Assembly: GCF_963677845.1 (NCBI RefSeq)
Contig: NZ_OY782498.1
Location: 1,743,518-1,807,517, forward strand
Source of the DNA: an uncultured Pseudodesulfovibrio sp.
Lineage (GTDB): Bacteria > Desulfobacterota > Desulfovibrionia > Desulfovibrionales > Desulfovibrionaceae
DNA length: 64,000 nucleotides
Direction: 5' to 3'
The position numbers and the translations under genes were made by a program. Below, in pieces: positions 47,856 through 56,770 of this stretch; position 1 is the first letter of the stretch; every line of letters starts with the position of its first letter. The notes beneath the pieces were generated by a model. The model saw nothing but the letters and a program-made list of their open reading frames with translations. It made no database searches and was not told the origin of the DNA.

Positions 47856-48332
47856 TTATTCTCCGCCGTCCGTATCACCATATTCAAGCAATATGCGGTC
47901 CACCGCGCCATCAGTAAGATCAAACATTTCGTCACTGTGATCAAATCCGGCCAAATGCAATATGCCGTGCGCCAACAACCGCGCTAAATGCTCCAACGGT
48001 TGTTGACCATAAAGTTCGGTCTCTCGTGCCAAGGTGTCCACTGATAACACCAGCTCTCCCAAAGAACTGCCGTCATCATCCGCTACCACCAATTCTACGT
48101 CTGCATCTTCAGAATCAGGGAAACTGAGAATATTGGTCGGCCCCGTACAGCCAAGAAATTCCGCATTGACCAAAGAAATTTCGCGATCATCCACCAGCGT
48201 CAGGGAAAAGGTTCGTCCTTCCAGCCCCAAAGACTCCAAAAGGAGATCAGACAACGCCTCCAATTCCCTTCGAGACAAAGGGAATCGAGGATCAAGTCGA
48301 GCCTTGCTGACAATCTTGACCGCACCACTCAT
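47856..48332 (-). CDS. ybeY: Endoribonuclease YbeY
   Basis: A 158-aa metal-dependent RNase for 16S rRNA 3'-end maturation and ribosome quality control. The zinc site HGILHLAGFDH (H-x3-H-x5-H) is intact, and FLGCTGPTNILSFP is the conserved upstream motif. It follows phoH by two bases, the arrangement seen in many bacteria. Confidence 0.94.
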   Translation of the reverse strand: MSGAVKIVSKARLDPRFPLSRRELEALSDLLLESLGLEGRTFSLTLVDDREISLVNAEFLGCTGPTNILSFPDSEDADVELVVADDDGSSLGELVLSVDTLARETELYGQQPLEHLARLLAHGILHLAGFDHSDEMFDLTDGAVDRILLEYGDTDGGE

Positions 48333-48334
48333 AA

Positions 48335-49267
48335 TTATTTTCCATCTCCTTCGTGAACATCATACGCACGAACAATCCGACCAACCAAGGGATGACGAAT
48401 AACATCATGTTCATCAAAGGTCACAAAATTAACGCCTTTGACGCCCGTCAAAATCTTCCGGGCCTGCAGCAAACCGGATTTGGCGTGAATGGGTAGATCG
48501 ATCTGCGTCACGTCACCAGTAATAACTGCCTTGGAGCCAAAACCAAGCCGGGTCAAAAACATTTTCATCTGTTCCGGCGTGGTATTTTGAGCCTCATCCA
48601 AAATAATGAAAGCATCGTTGAGAGTACGACCACGCATGAAAGCCAATGGCGCAATTTCAATAATCCCGGCTTCTTGATAATCCTGAACTTTGGCAAAATC
48701 GAGCATGTCATGCAGGGCGTCATACAGTGGGCGCAGATACGGATTAATTTTCTCCGCAAGATCTCCCGGCAGAAAACCAAGCTTCTCCCCTGCTTCCACA
48801 GCAGGTCGAGTCAACACGATCCGTTTGACTTCCCGACGAGAAAGAGCACCCACCGCCATGGCAACGGCCAGATATGTCTTACCCGTTCCAGCCGGACCAA
48901 TACCGAACGTCATGTCAGAATTATGGATTGCATCCAGATACTCTCGTTGAGTCAACGACTTGGGAGACACGGTTCGCTTGCCCGAGGTGGCGTAAACATC
49001 ACCTTTGAAAACTTCACCCACATCAGCGGTCGGCTGCCGTTCAAGTATGCGACATGCAAAATCCACATCCTGCGGATGCACGGACTTGCCTCGCTGAATC
49101 ATTGCATACAACTGCGACAAGACCTGACCGGCCAAATCGGCCTTAGCTTCATCTCCTTCAGATGCCGCAACAGTGACCGTGTTACCACGGCTTTCAACGG
49201 TTACCCCAAGACGCTCACTCAACAACTTCAAATGCTGATTATGTGGACCAAAAAGCTGGCTCGCCAT
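48335..49267 (-). CDS. PhoH-family ATPase
   Basis: A 310-aa protein with an N-terminal KH-like segment (about 1-75) and a PhoH ATPase core: Walker A GPAGTGKTYLAV, RPAVEAGEKLGFLPGDL, Walker B AFIILDEAQNT and the GDVTQIDLP motif. It is probably an RNA-linked ATPase or helicase acting with YbeY in rRNA processing. It lies 51 bases after the ABC permease gene. Confidence 0.93.
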   Translation of the reverse strand: MASQLFGPHNQHLKLLSERLGVTVESRGNTVTVAASEGDEAKADLAGQVLSQLYAMIQRGKSVHPQDVDFACRILERQPTADVGEVFKGDVYATSGKRTVSPKSLTQREYLDAIHNSDMTFGIGPAGTGKTYLAVAMAVGALSRREVKRIVLTRPAVEAGEKLGFLPGDLAEKINPYLRPLYDALHDMLDFAKVQDYQEAGIIEIAPLAFMRGRTLNDAFIILDEAQNTTPEQMKMFLTRLGFGSKAVITGDVTQIDLPIHAKSGLLQARKILTGVKGVNFVTFDEHDVIRHPLVGRIVRAYDVHEGDGK

Positions 49268-49318
49268 ATGGCCGTCGTCAAATTCAAGTTTAGTGGAAGA
49301 CAGAATCTTTTCCTCCGG

Positions 49319-50083
49319 TTAATCTTTGATACGCAAAAACATCCATTTGCATGCCCTGCGTTCTAAAAAATTTGCAATTTCATACAGAGCCGCGCCCATC
49401 ATGCTCATTCCCAGAATACCGGAAAACATGGTCAGGTAATCCATGGCTCCCCAAGCATCCATTATCATATAGCCCAGCCCTCTGGTGGTGGCAAAAGATT
49501 CCACAAAAAAGAGCACAGCCACAGCCACACCGGTTCCCAGCCGCAAAGCGGTAAATCCATGGGGCAAAGCCGCAGGAAGCAGCACCTCGCGCAGGACATC
49601 CATACGGGAACCTCCGAGAGAGCGAACGGAATCAAAATATTTCGGATGAATGGAACGAACACCATCCCGTGTCGTCACGAGTATCTGATACCCGAGGATC
49701 AACCCGATCATGGCGATCTTCGCACTGTCACCCAACCCCAACAAAAGCAAAAACACCGGAAGCAAAACGATCTTCGGAATAGGATATGTCAAAAAAACAA
49801 ATGGCGCGAAGATAGCATCAACACGCTTCATACTCCCCATAATCAATCCAAGGGGAAACGCCGTAATCCATGCCAAAATCATCGCCATCACTGCGCGATA
49901 GCCACTGACGAAAAAATGTTCCCAGAACTCGCGCGTCAGCATCGCCGACACAAAAGCTCGAAACGCATCTTCAGGATGTGGCAATATGACTCCACCCATT
50001 CCTATCGCCGCGAGTTTCCACAACACACCGATAACAAGGATGACCACCCCGTACCGCAAACACGCTTTACACAGGCCTACCAT
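49319..50083 (-). CDS. ABC transporter permease (nitrate/sulfonate/taurine type)
   Basis: A 254-aa permease with about six helices. The cytoplasmic coupling loop is in YFDSVRSLGGSRMDVLREVLLPAALPHGFTALR, which matches the EAA-type SsuC/TauC pattern. ATG at 50081-50083 has GGAGGACC upstream and overlaps the ATPase gene by seven bases. Third gene of the importer. Confidence 0.9.
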   Translation of the reverse strand: MVGLCKACLRYGVVILVIGVLWKLAAIGMGGVILPHPEDAFRAFVSAMLTREFWEHFFVSGYRAVMAMILAWITAFPLGLIMGSMKRVDAIFAPFVFLTYPIPKIVLLPVFLLLLGLGDSAKIAMIGLILGYQILVTTRDGVRSIHPKYFDSVRSLGGSRMDVLREVLLPAALPHGFTALRLGTGVAVAVLFFVESFATTRGLGYMIMDAWGAMDYLTMFSGILGMSMMGAALYEIANFLERRACKWMFLRIKD

Positions 50084-50811
50084 AGGTCCTCCACGGTATG
50101 CCTGAGCTTTTTCAAAAGCGAGAAACACGCCTCGGTATCACGGATGGACGCATCACCGAATCCGGGATTATCGAACACAGCCACAGGACTGGCTGGACGA
50201 CCAGACATGACCATAATTCGTTTTCCAAGCACCACGGCTTCTTCCAAAGAGTGAGTGACCAAAACAAATGGCACTTTGCGAACCTTCCAAGCGTCAAGCA
50301 ACGCCCGCTGCAATCGTTCTCGCGTCAAGGCGTCCAATGAGGAAAAGGGTTCATCCAGCAACATGAGCCGAGGTCTGGTGACAAAAGCTCGGGCAATGGC
50401 CACCCGTTGCTGCTCACCACCACTCAGATTGGCGGGGAAATCGTTATCCCGACCAATAATCCCAACCTCGGTTAACTGTGCGCGGGCCTGCGCCATGCGT
50501 TCTTTTCTGCCCACGCCTTGCACTTTGAGACCAAGGGCCACGTTGTCAATGACGGTTCGCCACGGTAACAGTCCATAATCTTGCAATATAATGGAAATAT
50601 CAGAGGATGGAGCATCAATAGGACGACCTTCAAGCAAAGCTCGCCCGGTATCTGGCGCAGCAAGCCCGCTCAACAAATAGAGCAAGGTTGTCTTGCCGCA
50701 ACCGGAAGGCCCGACAACAGCCAGAGTCTCCTCTTGCCCAAGAGAAAAGGAAACATTTTCAAGAACGGCCTGCCCGTCGTACAATTTCCCCAAATTTTCA
50801 GCAGTCAGCAT
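50077..50811 (-). CDS. ABC transporter ATP-binding protein
   Basis: A 244-aa nucleotide-binding subunit. Walker A GPSGCGKTTLL, Q loop ILQDYGLLPWRT, signature LSGGEQQRVAIARA, Walker B LMLLDEPFSSLD and the switch VTHSLEEAVVLG are all present. It groups by eye with SsuB/TauB/NrtD-type importers. It starts three bases after the substrate-binding gene. Confidence 0.92.
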   Translation of the reverse strand: MLTAENLGKLYDGQAVLENVSFSLGQEETLAVVGPSGCGKTTLLYLLSGLAAPDTGRALLEGRPIDAPSSDISIILQDYGLLPWRTVIDNVALGLKVQGVGRKERMAQARAQLTEVGIIGRDNDFPANLSGGEQQRVAIARAFVTRPRLMLLDEPFSSLDALTRERLQRALLDAWKVRKVPFVLVTHSLEEAVVLGKRIMVMSGRPASPVAVFDNPGFGDASIRDTEACFSLLKKLRHTVEDLW

Positions 50812-50814
50812 ACG

Positions 50815-51741
50815 TTAGGGGGTAACCGGAGAGAGAGCCGTCTCGTCCGGCACTTTTACTTTGAGGATACCCTTTTCAATCATCCAACTCTGGACTTCGT
50901 CCAACTCGGCAGAGGACGGCAGCGAGGGCATGGGATACGGGTACACAGGAAATTCAGCCATCAACGGTTTAGGGATACGACAAGTCTTTGCCATAAGAGA
51001 CCGATACTTTTCCGGCGAATCAGCCAGACGTTGCACAGCCTCTTTATATGCAGCGATAAACGTTTTATACCCCTTGGCGTCGTCGGCAAAATAGGTATCA
51101 TGCAGACAGAGAACCGTCAGCGGCATGTCGAGCTCTTCGGCAGTCGCCAAAGTTGCTCCGCCCTTGATTCGGGCAAGTGAAAGCAACGGCTCAGGCAACA
51201 AAGCACTGTCCACCTGATCAGTCATAAGCATTTGCATCCGAATGGGGATCTTCTTGATCTCAAGCAGCGAAAAGTGACCACGGTTAACACCAAGTTGATC
51301 TTCCATCTTATCAGCGAGATATTCCATCACAGAGGACTTGGACAAACCCAGGGTACGCCCTTTCATGTCGCCAATATCACGATCTTTGTTCGCCGGAGAC
51401 AACACGATGCCAAACATGGGATAGCCGGGAGTCGTACGCCATGAAGTCAAGGCTATGCGCATGGGCACTCCCTGATTTATCAATAAATATGTGGCAATAA
51501 GATCGCCAAAATATCCGTCCAGTTGCCCTGCCTGCATGGCGGTGTCCCGTTCCAACGCAGACGCGAACCGGATTAGCTCCATATCAATGCCATGTTTTTC
51601 AAACAGCCCATCCTGAACACCCACCTGCAATGGCAGCGTGTCGATTACAGGAAGGATGCCGAATCGAATCTTCAAATTTTCCGCATGGGCAGACACGCTC
51701 ATCAGAAACAGCAAGACAATGGCTATACAGACTTTTTTCAT
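50815..51741 (-). CDS. ABC transporter substrate-binding protein (NMT1/SsuA-like)
   Basis: A 308-aa periplasmic binding protein. The signal peptide (MKKVCIAIVLLFLMSVSAHA) is followed by LKIRFGILPVIDTLPLQVGVQDGLFEKHGIDMEL, the usual start of NMT1/THI5-like proteins, and AMQAGQLDGYFGD. Such proteins bind sulfonates, nitrate, riboflavin or pyrimidines, so the ligand is undetermined. ATG at 51739-51741 follows GAGGAAG. First gene of the importer; its promoter should lie between 51742 and the upstream hairpin. Confidence 0.88.
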   Translation of the reverse strand: MKKVCIAIVLLFLMSVSAHAENLKIRFGILPVIDTLPLQVGVQDGLFEKHGIDMELIRFASALERDTAMQAGQLDGYFGDLIATYLLINQGVPMRIALTSWRTTPGYPMFGIVLSPANKDRDIGDMKGRTLGLSKSSVMEYLADKMEDQLGVNRGHFSLLEIKKIPIRMQMLMTDQVDSALLPEPLLSLARIKGGATLATAEELDMPLTVLCLHDTYFADDAKGYKTFIAAYKEAVQRLADSPEKYRSLMAKTCRIPKPLMAEFPVYPYPMPSLPSSAELDEVQSWMIEKGILKVKVPDETALSPVTP

Positions 51742-51785
51742 TAATTTCTTCCTCTTGGTTTCGAAAGAGCCTGTACCATGCACCA

Positions 51786-51823
51786 AAAAGAAAGAAAAGG
51801 CGAAGAGGTGCAACCCTTCGCCT
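51786..51823 (-). terminator. Terminator between the metal permease and the ABC importer
   Basis: GGCGAAG (51799-51805) and CTTCGCC (51817-51823) pair across an 11-base loop, with an A-rich left flank that gives a T-rich RNA tail on the minus strand. It would stop read-through from the permease gene. Confidence 0.72.
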
Positions 51824-51905
51824 ATTATCGACGCTCTCACGTCACTATAAATAACAGATTTAAAACCCTCCCTTTATAATTATCAAAAAGAAAAGGCCTT
51901 CAAAA

Positions 51906-52979
51906 TTAATGATTATGGGAATGAGGACGCACAAAACTCCATGCGACCAGAAGCAAGGTGATCACAGCGGATGTCACTCCCAACCAGTGTGGAGTCACTT
52001 CGTTCACTTCACCAACGACAGCCGTGATATCCAGTCCGAGAGAGAGATAAAGCAAATCCGTAGCCCATGCCAACGCCAACGAACAAACCACTATGGACAG
52101 GACATACATACCTGCCGCACGCTTACCTAACGTCTTAAGCATGACCGTGATGGTTGCACCATTGGTAGCTGGACCGGCAAGCAAAAAAACCAAAGCCGCG
52201 CCCGGAGACAACCCCTTGAGCAGCAAAGAAGCGGCAATAGGCGTAGATGCCGTTGCGCACACATACAATGGCAAAGCCACGACCAACATGACGAGATACG
52301 ACAGGAAGCCGGTTCCGACATATTGATCCAACGCATCTGAAGGCACCACTGCAGAAATGATTCCAGCAATAACCACACCGACTAGCAGCCAACGGCCGAT
52401 ATCGGCTATCATTTCGCCAAAGGCATAGTTCATCCCCAGTCGAAACTTGGCACCGATACTCGATTTACCAGCTGGACGACAATGATCATGACCGCAACCG
52501 CAGCTTTTCACTCCGCATTCATCCGGCGCAGCCGCGACACTGGCCATAGGCAACGGTTCCTTCTTATCTGGAAACGCATTAACCAGTACACCGGCAAAAA
52601 CAGCGGTCACAGATGCGGCAATAGGCCGAATAACTGTCATAATCGGATCAATGAGAGCATACGTCACAGCCATGGAATCCACGCCGGTTTCAGGAGTGGA
52701 GATCATAAACGCAGTTGTCGCACCTTTGCTTGCGCCCTGCCGACGAAGCCCCAATGCTGTAGGGAGTACTCCGCATGAGCATAACGGCAACGGAATACCG
52801 ACGACGGCAGCTTTGAGTACTGAACCCACGGACTTTTTCCCGAGATGCCGAGCCATATACTCATCCGGCACAAATCCCTTGAGCAAACCTGCAACAAAAA
52901 AACCAAATAAAAGGTACGGTCCAGCATCTACGAGCACATGCCAGGACTCGGCCACAATCTTGATAAGGACATCCAACAT
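51906..52979 (-). CDS. SO_0444-type Cu/Zn efflux permease (ArsP/DUF318 family)
   Basis: A 357-aa permease with about eight to ten helices. It has the IPLPLCSCGVLPTALGLRRQGAS motif with the vicinal cysteines of this family, the later TASTPIAASLLLKGLSPG and AGPATNGATITVML, and a His/Cys-rich loop SCGCGHDHC at about residue 165 suited to metal binding. The C-terminus is RPHSHNH. ATG at 52977-52979 is used; an in-frame GTG lies nine bases upstream. The SmtB/CadC-like repressor gene is directly upstream, with an operator between them, so zinc, cadmium or lead export is likely. Confidence 0.87.
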   Translation of the reverse strand: MLDVLIKIVAESWHVLVDAGPYLLFGFFVAGLLKGFVPDEYMARHLGKKSVGSVLKAAVVGIPLPLCSCGVLPTALGLRRQGASKGATTAFMISTPETGVDSMAVTYALIDPIMTVIRPIAASVTAVFAGVLVNAFPDKKEPLPMASVAAAPDECGVKSCGCGHDHCRPAGKSSIGAKFRLGMNYAFGEMIADIGRWLLVGVVIAGIISAVVPSDALDQYVGTGFLSYLVMLVVALPLYVCATASTPIAASLLLKGLSPGAALVFLLAGPATNGATITVMLKTLGKRAAGMYVLSIVVCSLALAWATDLLYLSLGLDITAVVGEVNEVTPHWLGVTSAVITLLLVAWSFVRPHSHNH

Positions 52980-53011
52980 AGTTAACACTCGTCAATGGTT
53001 ATAATGTTCAT

Positions 53012-53031
53012 ATATGAGTATGTATTCATAA
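53012..53031. promoter_or_regulatory. SmtB/ArsR-type operator upstream of the permease
   Basis: TGA (53015-53017), eight bases and TCA (53026-53028), inside the wider inverted repeat TATGA...TCATA. This is the spacing of the SmtB operator. It sits about 35-50 bases before the permease start, between likely -35 and -10 elements. A second site with the same spacing precedes the repressor gene. Confidence 0.65.
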
Positions 53032-53039
53032 AACAAGTT

Positions 53040-53077
53040 AAAAAAAAGAGAACAGGGGGCTCTTACCCCTGTTCTCT
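53040..53077 (-). terminator. Terminator overlapping the end of the arsR-family gene
   Basis: AGAGAACAGGGG pairs with CCCCTGTTCTCT (stem 53047-53077), with a T tract on the minus strand from the A run at 53040-53047. The stem begins inside the last codons of the repressor gene. The permease gene beyond it therefore needs its own promoter. Confidence 0.88.
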
Positions 53078-53419
53078 GACATGCTCGAGCCCCTGACTGA
53101 CCAGATTGCGCACGTGGTCATCATCCAGAGAATAAAAAACATTCTTTCCTTCCTTACGATACCGAACCAGCTTTGCGGCACGGAGCAAACGCAACTGATG
53201 GGAAATGGCGGATTGAGACATATCGAGAACTTCAGCCAACGCACAAACACACAACTCACCAACAGACAAGGCATAGAGAATACGGACACGGGTATAATCA
53301 CCAAGAGCCTTGAACAATTCTGCCAAAAAGAGAAATTCCCTTTCGGACAGCATCTTTTCCTTGGCTGCAGCCACATTCTTTTCGTGTTGTTCTGTATCAC
53401 TACACGCCATATTGGACAT
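53063..53419 (-). CDS. ArsR/SmtB-family metal-sensing repressor (CadC/SmtB-like)
   Basis: A 118-aa winged-helix repressor. Residues 65-82 (LDMSQSAISHQLRLLR) form the recognition helix. Two metal sites can be read: the alpha-3 pair Cys57/Cys59 (ELCVCALAE), as in CadC, and the alpha-5 set Asp100, His102, His113, Glu116, whose D-x-H-x10-H-x2-E spacing is exactly that of SmtB zinc sites. ATG at 53417-53419 follows GAGGCG. A matching operator lies over its transcription start and another before the permease, so it should release both on binding zinc or a similar metal. Confidence 0.92.
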   Translation of the reverse strand: MSNMACSDTEQHEKNVAAAKEKMLSEREFLFLAELFKALGDYTRVRILYALSVGELCVCALAEVLDMSQSAISHQLRLLRAAKLVRYRKEGKNVFYSLDDDHVRNLVSQGLEHVREQG

Positions 53420-53430
53420 GATTCGCCTCA

Positions 53431-53448
53431 CATGAGTAGTTGTTCATT
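53431..53448. promoter_or_regulatory. SmtB/ArsR-type operator upstream of the repressor gene
   Basis: TGA (53433-53435), eight bases and TCA (53444-53446), the same TGA-N8-TCA pattern as at 53012. It lies just downstream of the predicted start site of the repressor promoter, a good position for autoregulation. Confidence 0.65.
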
Positions 53449-53455
53449 TGTCGTT

Positions 53456-53484
53456 AGAGTACGATCTGCTCATATGTTTGTCAA
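53456..53484 (-). promoter_or_regulatory. Promoter of the arsR-family gene
   Basis: On the minus strand TTGACA (53479-53484), a 17-base spacer and TACTCT (53456-53461). The predicted start at about 53449 abuts the operator. Confidence 0.6.
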
Positions 53485-53574
53485 GATTATTTCATACCAA
53501 TATAAGAAGAAAAAGCGGTTCCTGATGAAATATAAAATCATCAGGAACCGCAGATATTTAGAATTCAATCATCC

Positions 53575-56532
53575 TCAGCCCAATCCAAGTTTACCCAATG
53601 TAAGTTGCTTGCGCCCGGAATTTTCCAGAATCTTGGAAATAAGTTCTCCATGCTCCAATCCAGCCTTTCGGACCTCGGCCAGCAGCCCTGCAACAATCTT
53701 TTCCTGTGCCAGATAGCTGAAGACTACATCACGGATATCCCGCAACTCGACAAGATGGTCAGCCCACCCCATGCCTTCCTGATACAACATCTTGGCCGAA
53801 ACAAACGATGCCAACAGAGCCATTTGATGACCTCGCGGCAGATCATTAACGATTCGATCACGATATTTTTCCACGAACACCGCTGGGCAGTAGGACAAAA
53901 GGACCTCGACCAGTTCGGGATCATCAGCAACCTTATCAACCGAATCATTCAGGACCAAAGCGACTCTGTCAGCAAGTGAATTAATGGATTCAGACAGTTC
54001 AAATGACAACTCGGTAATGGTCCGCTTTCCGCCAGCCAGCTTAAACTCACGCATGAGAACTTGCGCCTCGGACCGAGCCCTATCCCGTAGGATATCGATC
54101 AATTGCGCCACGTACTCATCCTTGATTTCCAGGAATTCCTCTTCATTAAGAATAAGGCCCGCCAAAATCTCATAGGAAGAACAAATGACGCCTGTCTTAT
54201 TGGCAGAAGGTCCCGGTACAGCAAGGACCCCAGCTTTTTCCATTTCGGCACGAGCATCAGTGGAAATGAAAATATTCGCTCCTTCTACCAAGCCACGCGC
54301 TGACGGAGTACCGTCCTTCTGCAAAAACTCCTTCCAGTTGGACATATTAATTGTATCAGGCCGTCCTCCAGAAGGTATGAAGATATCAGCAACCGCCGTA
54401 TTGTGGAGCGTATTGCGTATGCGCGTGCCCTCCGGTTCTTCCGTGGACACCACAAATGCCCCCTCCCCTTTCAACTTGGATTTATCAAAATGGGAGGCTT
54501 TGTATTCCCCGTCCATGAGGCGAAGAAGTTCGGCATGATCCATACCATCTGGATCATAGGCCGCCCCGTGCCCATCGGTCATGGCCACGATCTTCGCATT
54601 TTCGCCATAATCCCGCATGAGAAAACGCATAACATTGGAAGCGACGTCACCCGCAGGCCCACCGGTGATTTTGACCGTAAACGGGTCTTCATCCGGATTA
54701 ATACCAAGCGTACGCAACAACTCGTCGGCGAAAACAATAACGCCTTCGGAAGTCACACCATATTCCTTGTGCGCGATGCCTGCTCCGGGTTTGGAACTCA
54801 TAAATGCGCTAGGCCACTTGTACCCGCGTTGTTCCGCCCGTGCTGCAATCCACCGAATATGATCGGGAGTAATATTCTCATCCGGGCCAAGGAAGATGAT
54901 CTCTTCACGCCCCAAATGGTCGACGATACCAGGCTGGACAAAACCGTCCGTCCCTTCAGGGATAACCAAAAGATCAAGAAAAGAATCCACCATGGATTTG
55001 ACGGCCAGATCAATATCACCATCTGGTCCAAGAAGAATAACTGCCTTGGATCCTCCCTCGGGAATATCCTTATTTTTAAACTGTTGAGCCGAGGCAAGTT
55101 TGGTCACTTCATCAAACAATCGGTTGGATTCCATTTCAAACCCTTCCTGACTCCAGGTCCGAACGACACGCACACCACCACGCGCCGTATCTCGATACCG
55201 CACCTGGAAAGCAAAACTGTATGGACCATGGAAACAATAAACGCCAAACGGCCGCTCTTCTTTGGGCATGGGAGCTAAAATCAGTGGATCAAGTCGGAAA
55301 CTCAAGCCAAGCTTATGTTCCAAATAATAATTTGTCCGTAATGTATACCTGAAGAATTTATAGATATATGTCAGGATATCGCGATGAATGGCGTTTCCGA
55401 CATCCCGAATGGCAGCCCGCGCAATTGCACGTTTCTCGGCCATTGCGGCTTCTCGATCTCCGGTAAAATCGGGATTAAACCGTGCATCAAAATAGTCGAG
55501 CAGCTTCTGCGCAACATCCCGATGTTTGAGGATAACGTACACAATCCGACTGGACGTATAAGCGTGCATGTCCTTCTTGATAAGGAACTGATGTGCAAAC
55601 TCTCCGGCCGCCTGCATAAGCATGACCTGCTCAAGTTCCCACCCTTCTTCATTGGCCAGGGCATCCAACCCATGGGGGGCAAACCATTTGGTCATTTCAA
55701 GCTGACGCTTGAGGCGCAGCCACTGCTCGCTGGTCTCTTCAAAATCAATGCGTTTCTTGTCCAAATAAAAACTCATGATAGCCACAGGTGATTTCTCACC
55801 GCGCTCAAACTGGTCCGAATAAGCCCGATCAACAGGAATACTTTCGCGAGCAAACACATTCACAACTCGCAATAATAAGGATGTCCGTGGAGGATTAGCC
55901 ATGGCCACACTGATGCGGTCAAAGCCTGGGTGGACATCCTTTTCAAGCAAAACCTGCACCCTTTCTTGAGTTTCAACGCAGCCACAGGTCTTGAAATGAC
56001 GCAACACCCGTCCCGGTTCAAATTTCTCAATGTAATCTTCACTCACCGAACCAAGAAAGTTCTTGAACTCACCACTGTCTTCCGAACCAAGGTCAACGGT
56101 TCCGTCCTGAATCATCCCCATCACATTTTTGACAGATTGAGCGTCAACGGCACACAAAGGTTGCGGACCAAAAACAAAAGTATCAAGCCGCAACGAATCA
56201 TCACGACTGGAATAAATACGAGCAATCTGAATATCCCGATCCTGATATCCTTTAAGAACCCCGGCCAAAGCATCCATATCTCCGCCCGGAGTAATGTGTG
56301 TAACCTTAGTTCCACACGGACTATGCAGGGCCAAAGATTGCTTTTCCTTGCGAACCATGCCGGAAAGCAATGCCATGACATGATTTATTTGTTCTTCTTC
56401 GCCATGCGTCAGGAAATAGTATTCCGGCATGTCGTTGTAGAACCAAGGGATAAGATCTGAAATTGATTTCTGGAACCTTTCAACGACCTTTTTCTGAACA
56501 TTCGTCGGATCCACAGTGATTTTGTCGCTCAT
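53575..56532 (-). CDS. Large NAD-specific glutamate dehydrogenase
   Basis: A 985-aa enzyme of the large (about 115 kDa) glutamate dehydrogenase class, which deaminates glutamate to 2-oxoglutarate with NAD. The N-terminal about 400 residues are a regulatory region. The catalytic part has RDTARGGVRVVRTWSQEGF, the substrate-site KDIPEGGSKAVILLGP, SSKPGAGIAHKEYGVTSEG, and the Rossmann portion KITGGPAGDVASNVM. It is a single gene that ends before the arsR promoter region. No riboswitch or operator was recognised upstream. Confidence 0.92.
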   Translation of the reverse strand: MSDKITVDPTNVQKKVVERFQKSISDLIPWFYNDMPEYYFLTHGEEEQINHVMALLSGMVRKEKQSLALHSPCGTKVTHITPGGDMDALAGVLKGYQDRDIQIARIYSSRDDSLRLDTFVFGPQPLCAVDAQSVKNVMGMIQDGTVDLGSEDSGEFKNFLGSVSEDYIEKFEPGRVLRHFKTCGCVETQERVQVLLEKDVHPGFDRISVAMANPPRTSLLLRVVNVFARESIPVDRAYSDQFERGEKSPVAIMSFYLDKKRIDFEETSEQWLRLKRQLEMTKWFAPHGLDALANEEGWELEQVMLMQAAGEFAHQFLIKKDMHAYTSSRIVYVILKHRDVAQKLLDYFDARFNPDFTGDREAAMAEKRAIARAAIRDVGNAIHRDILTYIYKFFRYTLRTNYYLEHKLGLSFRLDPLILAPMPKEERPFGVYCFHGPYSFAFQVRYRDTARGGVRVVRTWSQEGFEMESNRLFDEVTKLASAQQFKNKDIPEGGSKAVILLGPDGDIDLAVKSMVDSFLDLLVIPEGTDGFVQPGIVDHLGREEIIFLGPDENITPDHIRWIAARAEQRGYKWPSAFMSSKPGAGIAHKEYGVTSEGVIVFADELLRTLGINPDEDPFTVKITGGPAGDVASNVMRFLMRDYGENAKIVAMTDGHGAAYDPDGMDHAELLRLMDGEYKASHFDKSKLKGEGAFVVSTEEPEGTRIRNTLHNTAVADIFIPSGGRPDTINMSNWKEFLQKDGTPSARGLVEGANIFISTDARAEMEKAGVLAVPGPSANKTGVICSSYEILAGLILNEEEFLEIKDEYVAQLIDILRDRARSEAQVLMREFKLAGGKRTITELSFELSESINSLADRVALVLNDSVDKVADDPELVEVLLSYCPAVFVEKYRDRIVNDLPRGHQMALLASFVSAKMLYQEGMGWADHLVELRDIRDVVFSYLAQEKIVAGLLAEVRKAGLEHGELISKILENSGRKQLTLGKLGLG

Positions 56533-56770
56533 TATGCATCTCCATTACATTTTATGAACATTTTCAACCAATATCCTTGTGCATGGGCTGAGTGAAGACG
56601 TCAAGGCCTTACGCAAAATTACACCCCACCTTTTTTTGTGGATAATTCACCATGAAGGCATTATAAATTCACACGAAACTTTCTAACGACATGGACATAA
56701 AATCCATGACAGCGTATATAACTGAAACTTGGTTGAAATCGTCGATATGAACCTGATTGGGAGACCATTC

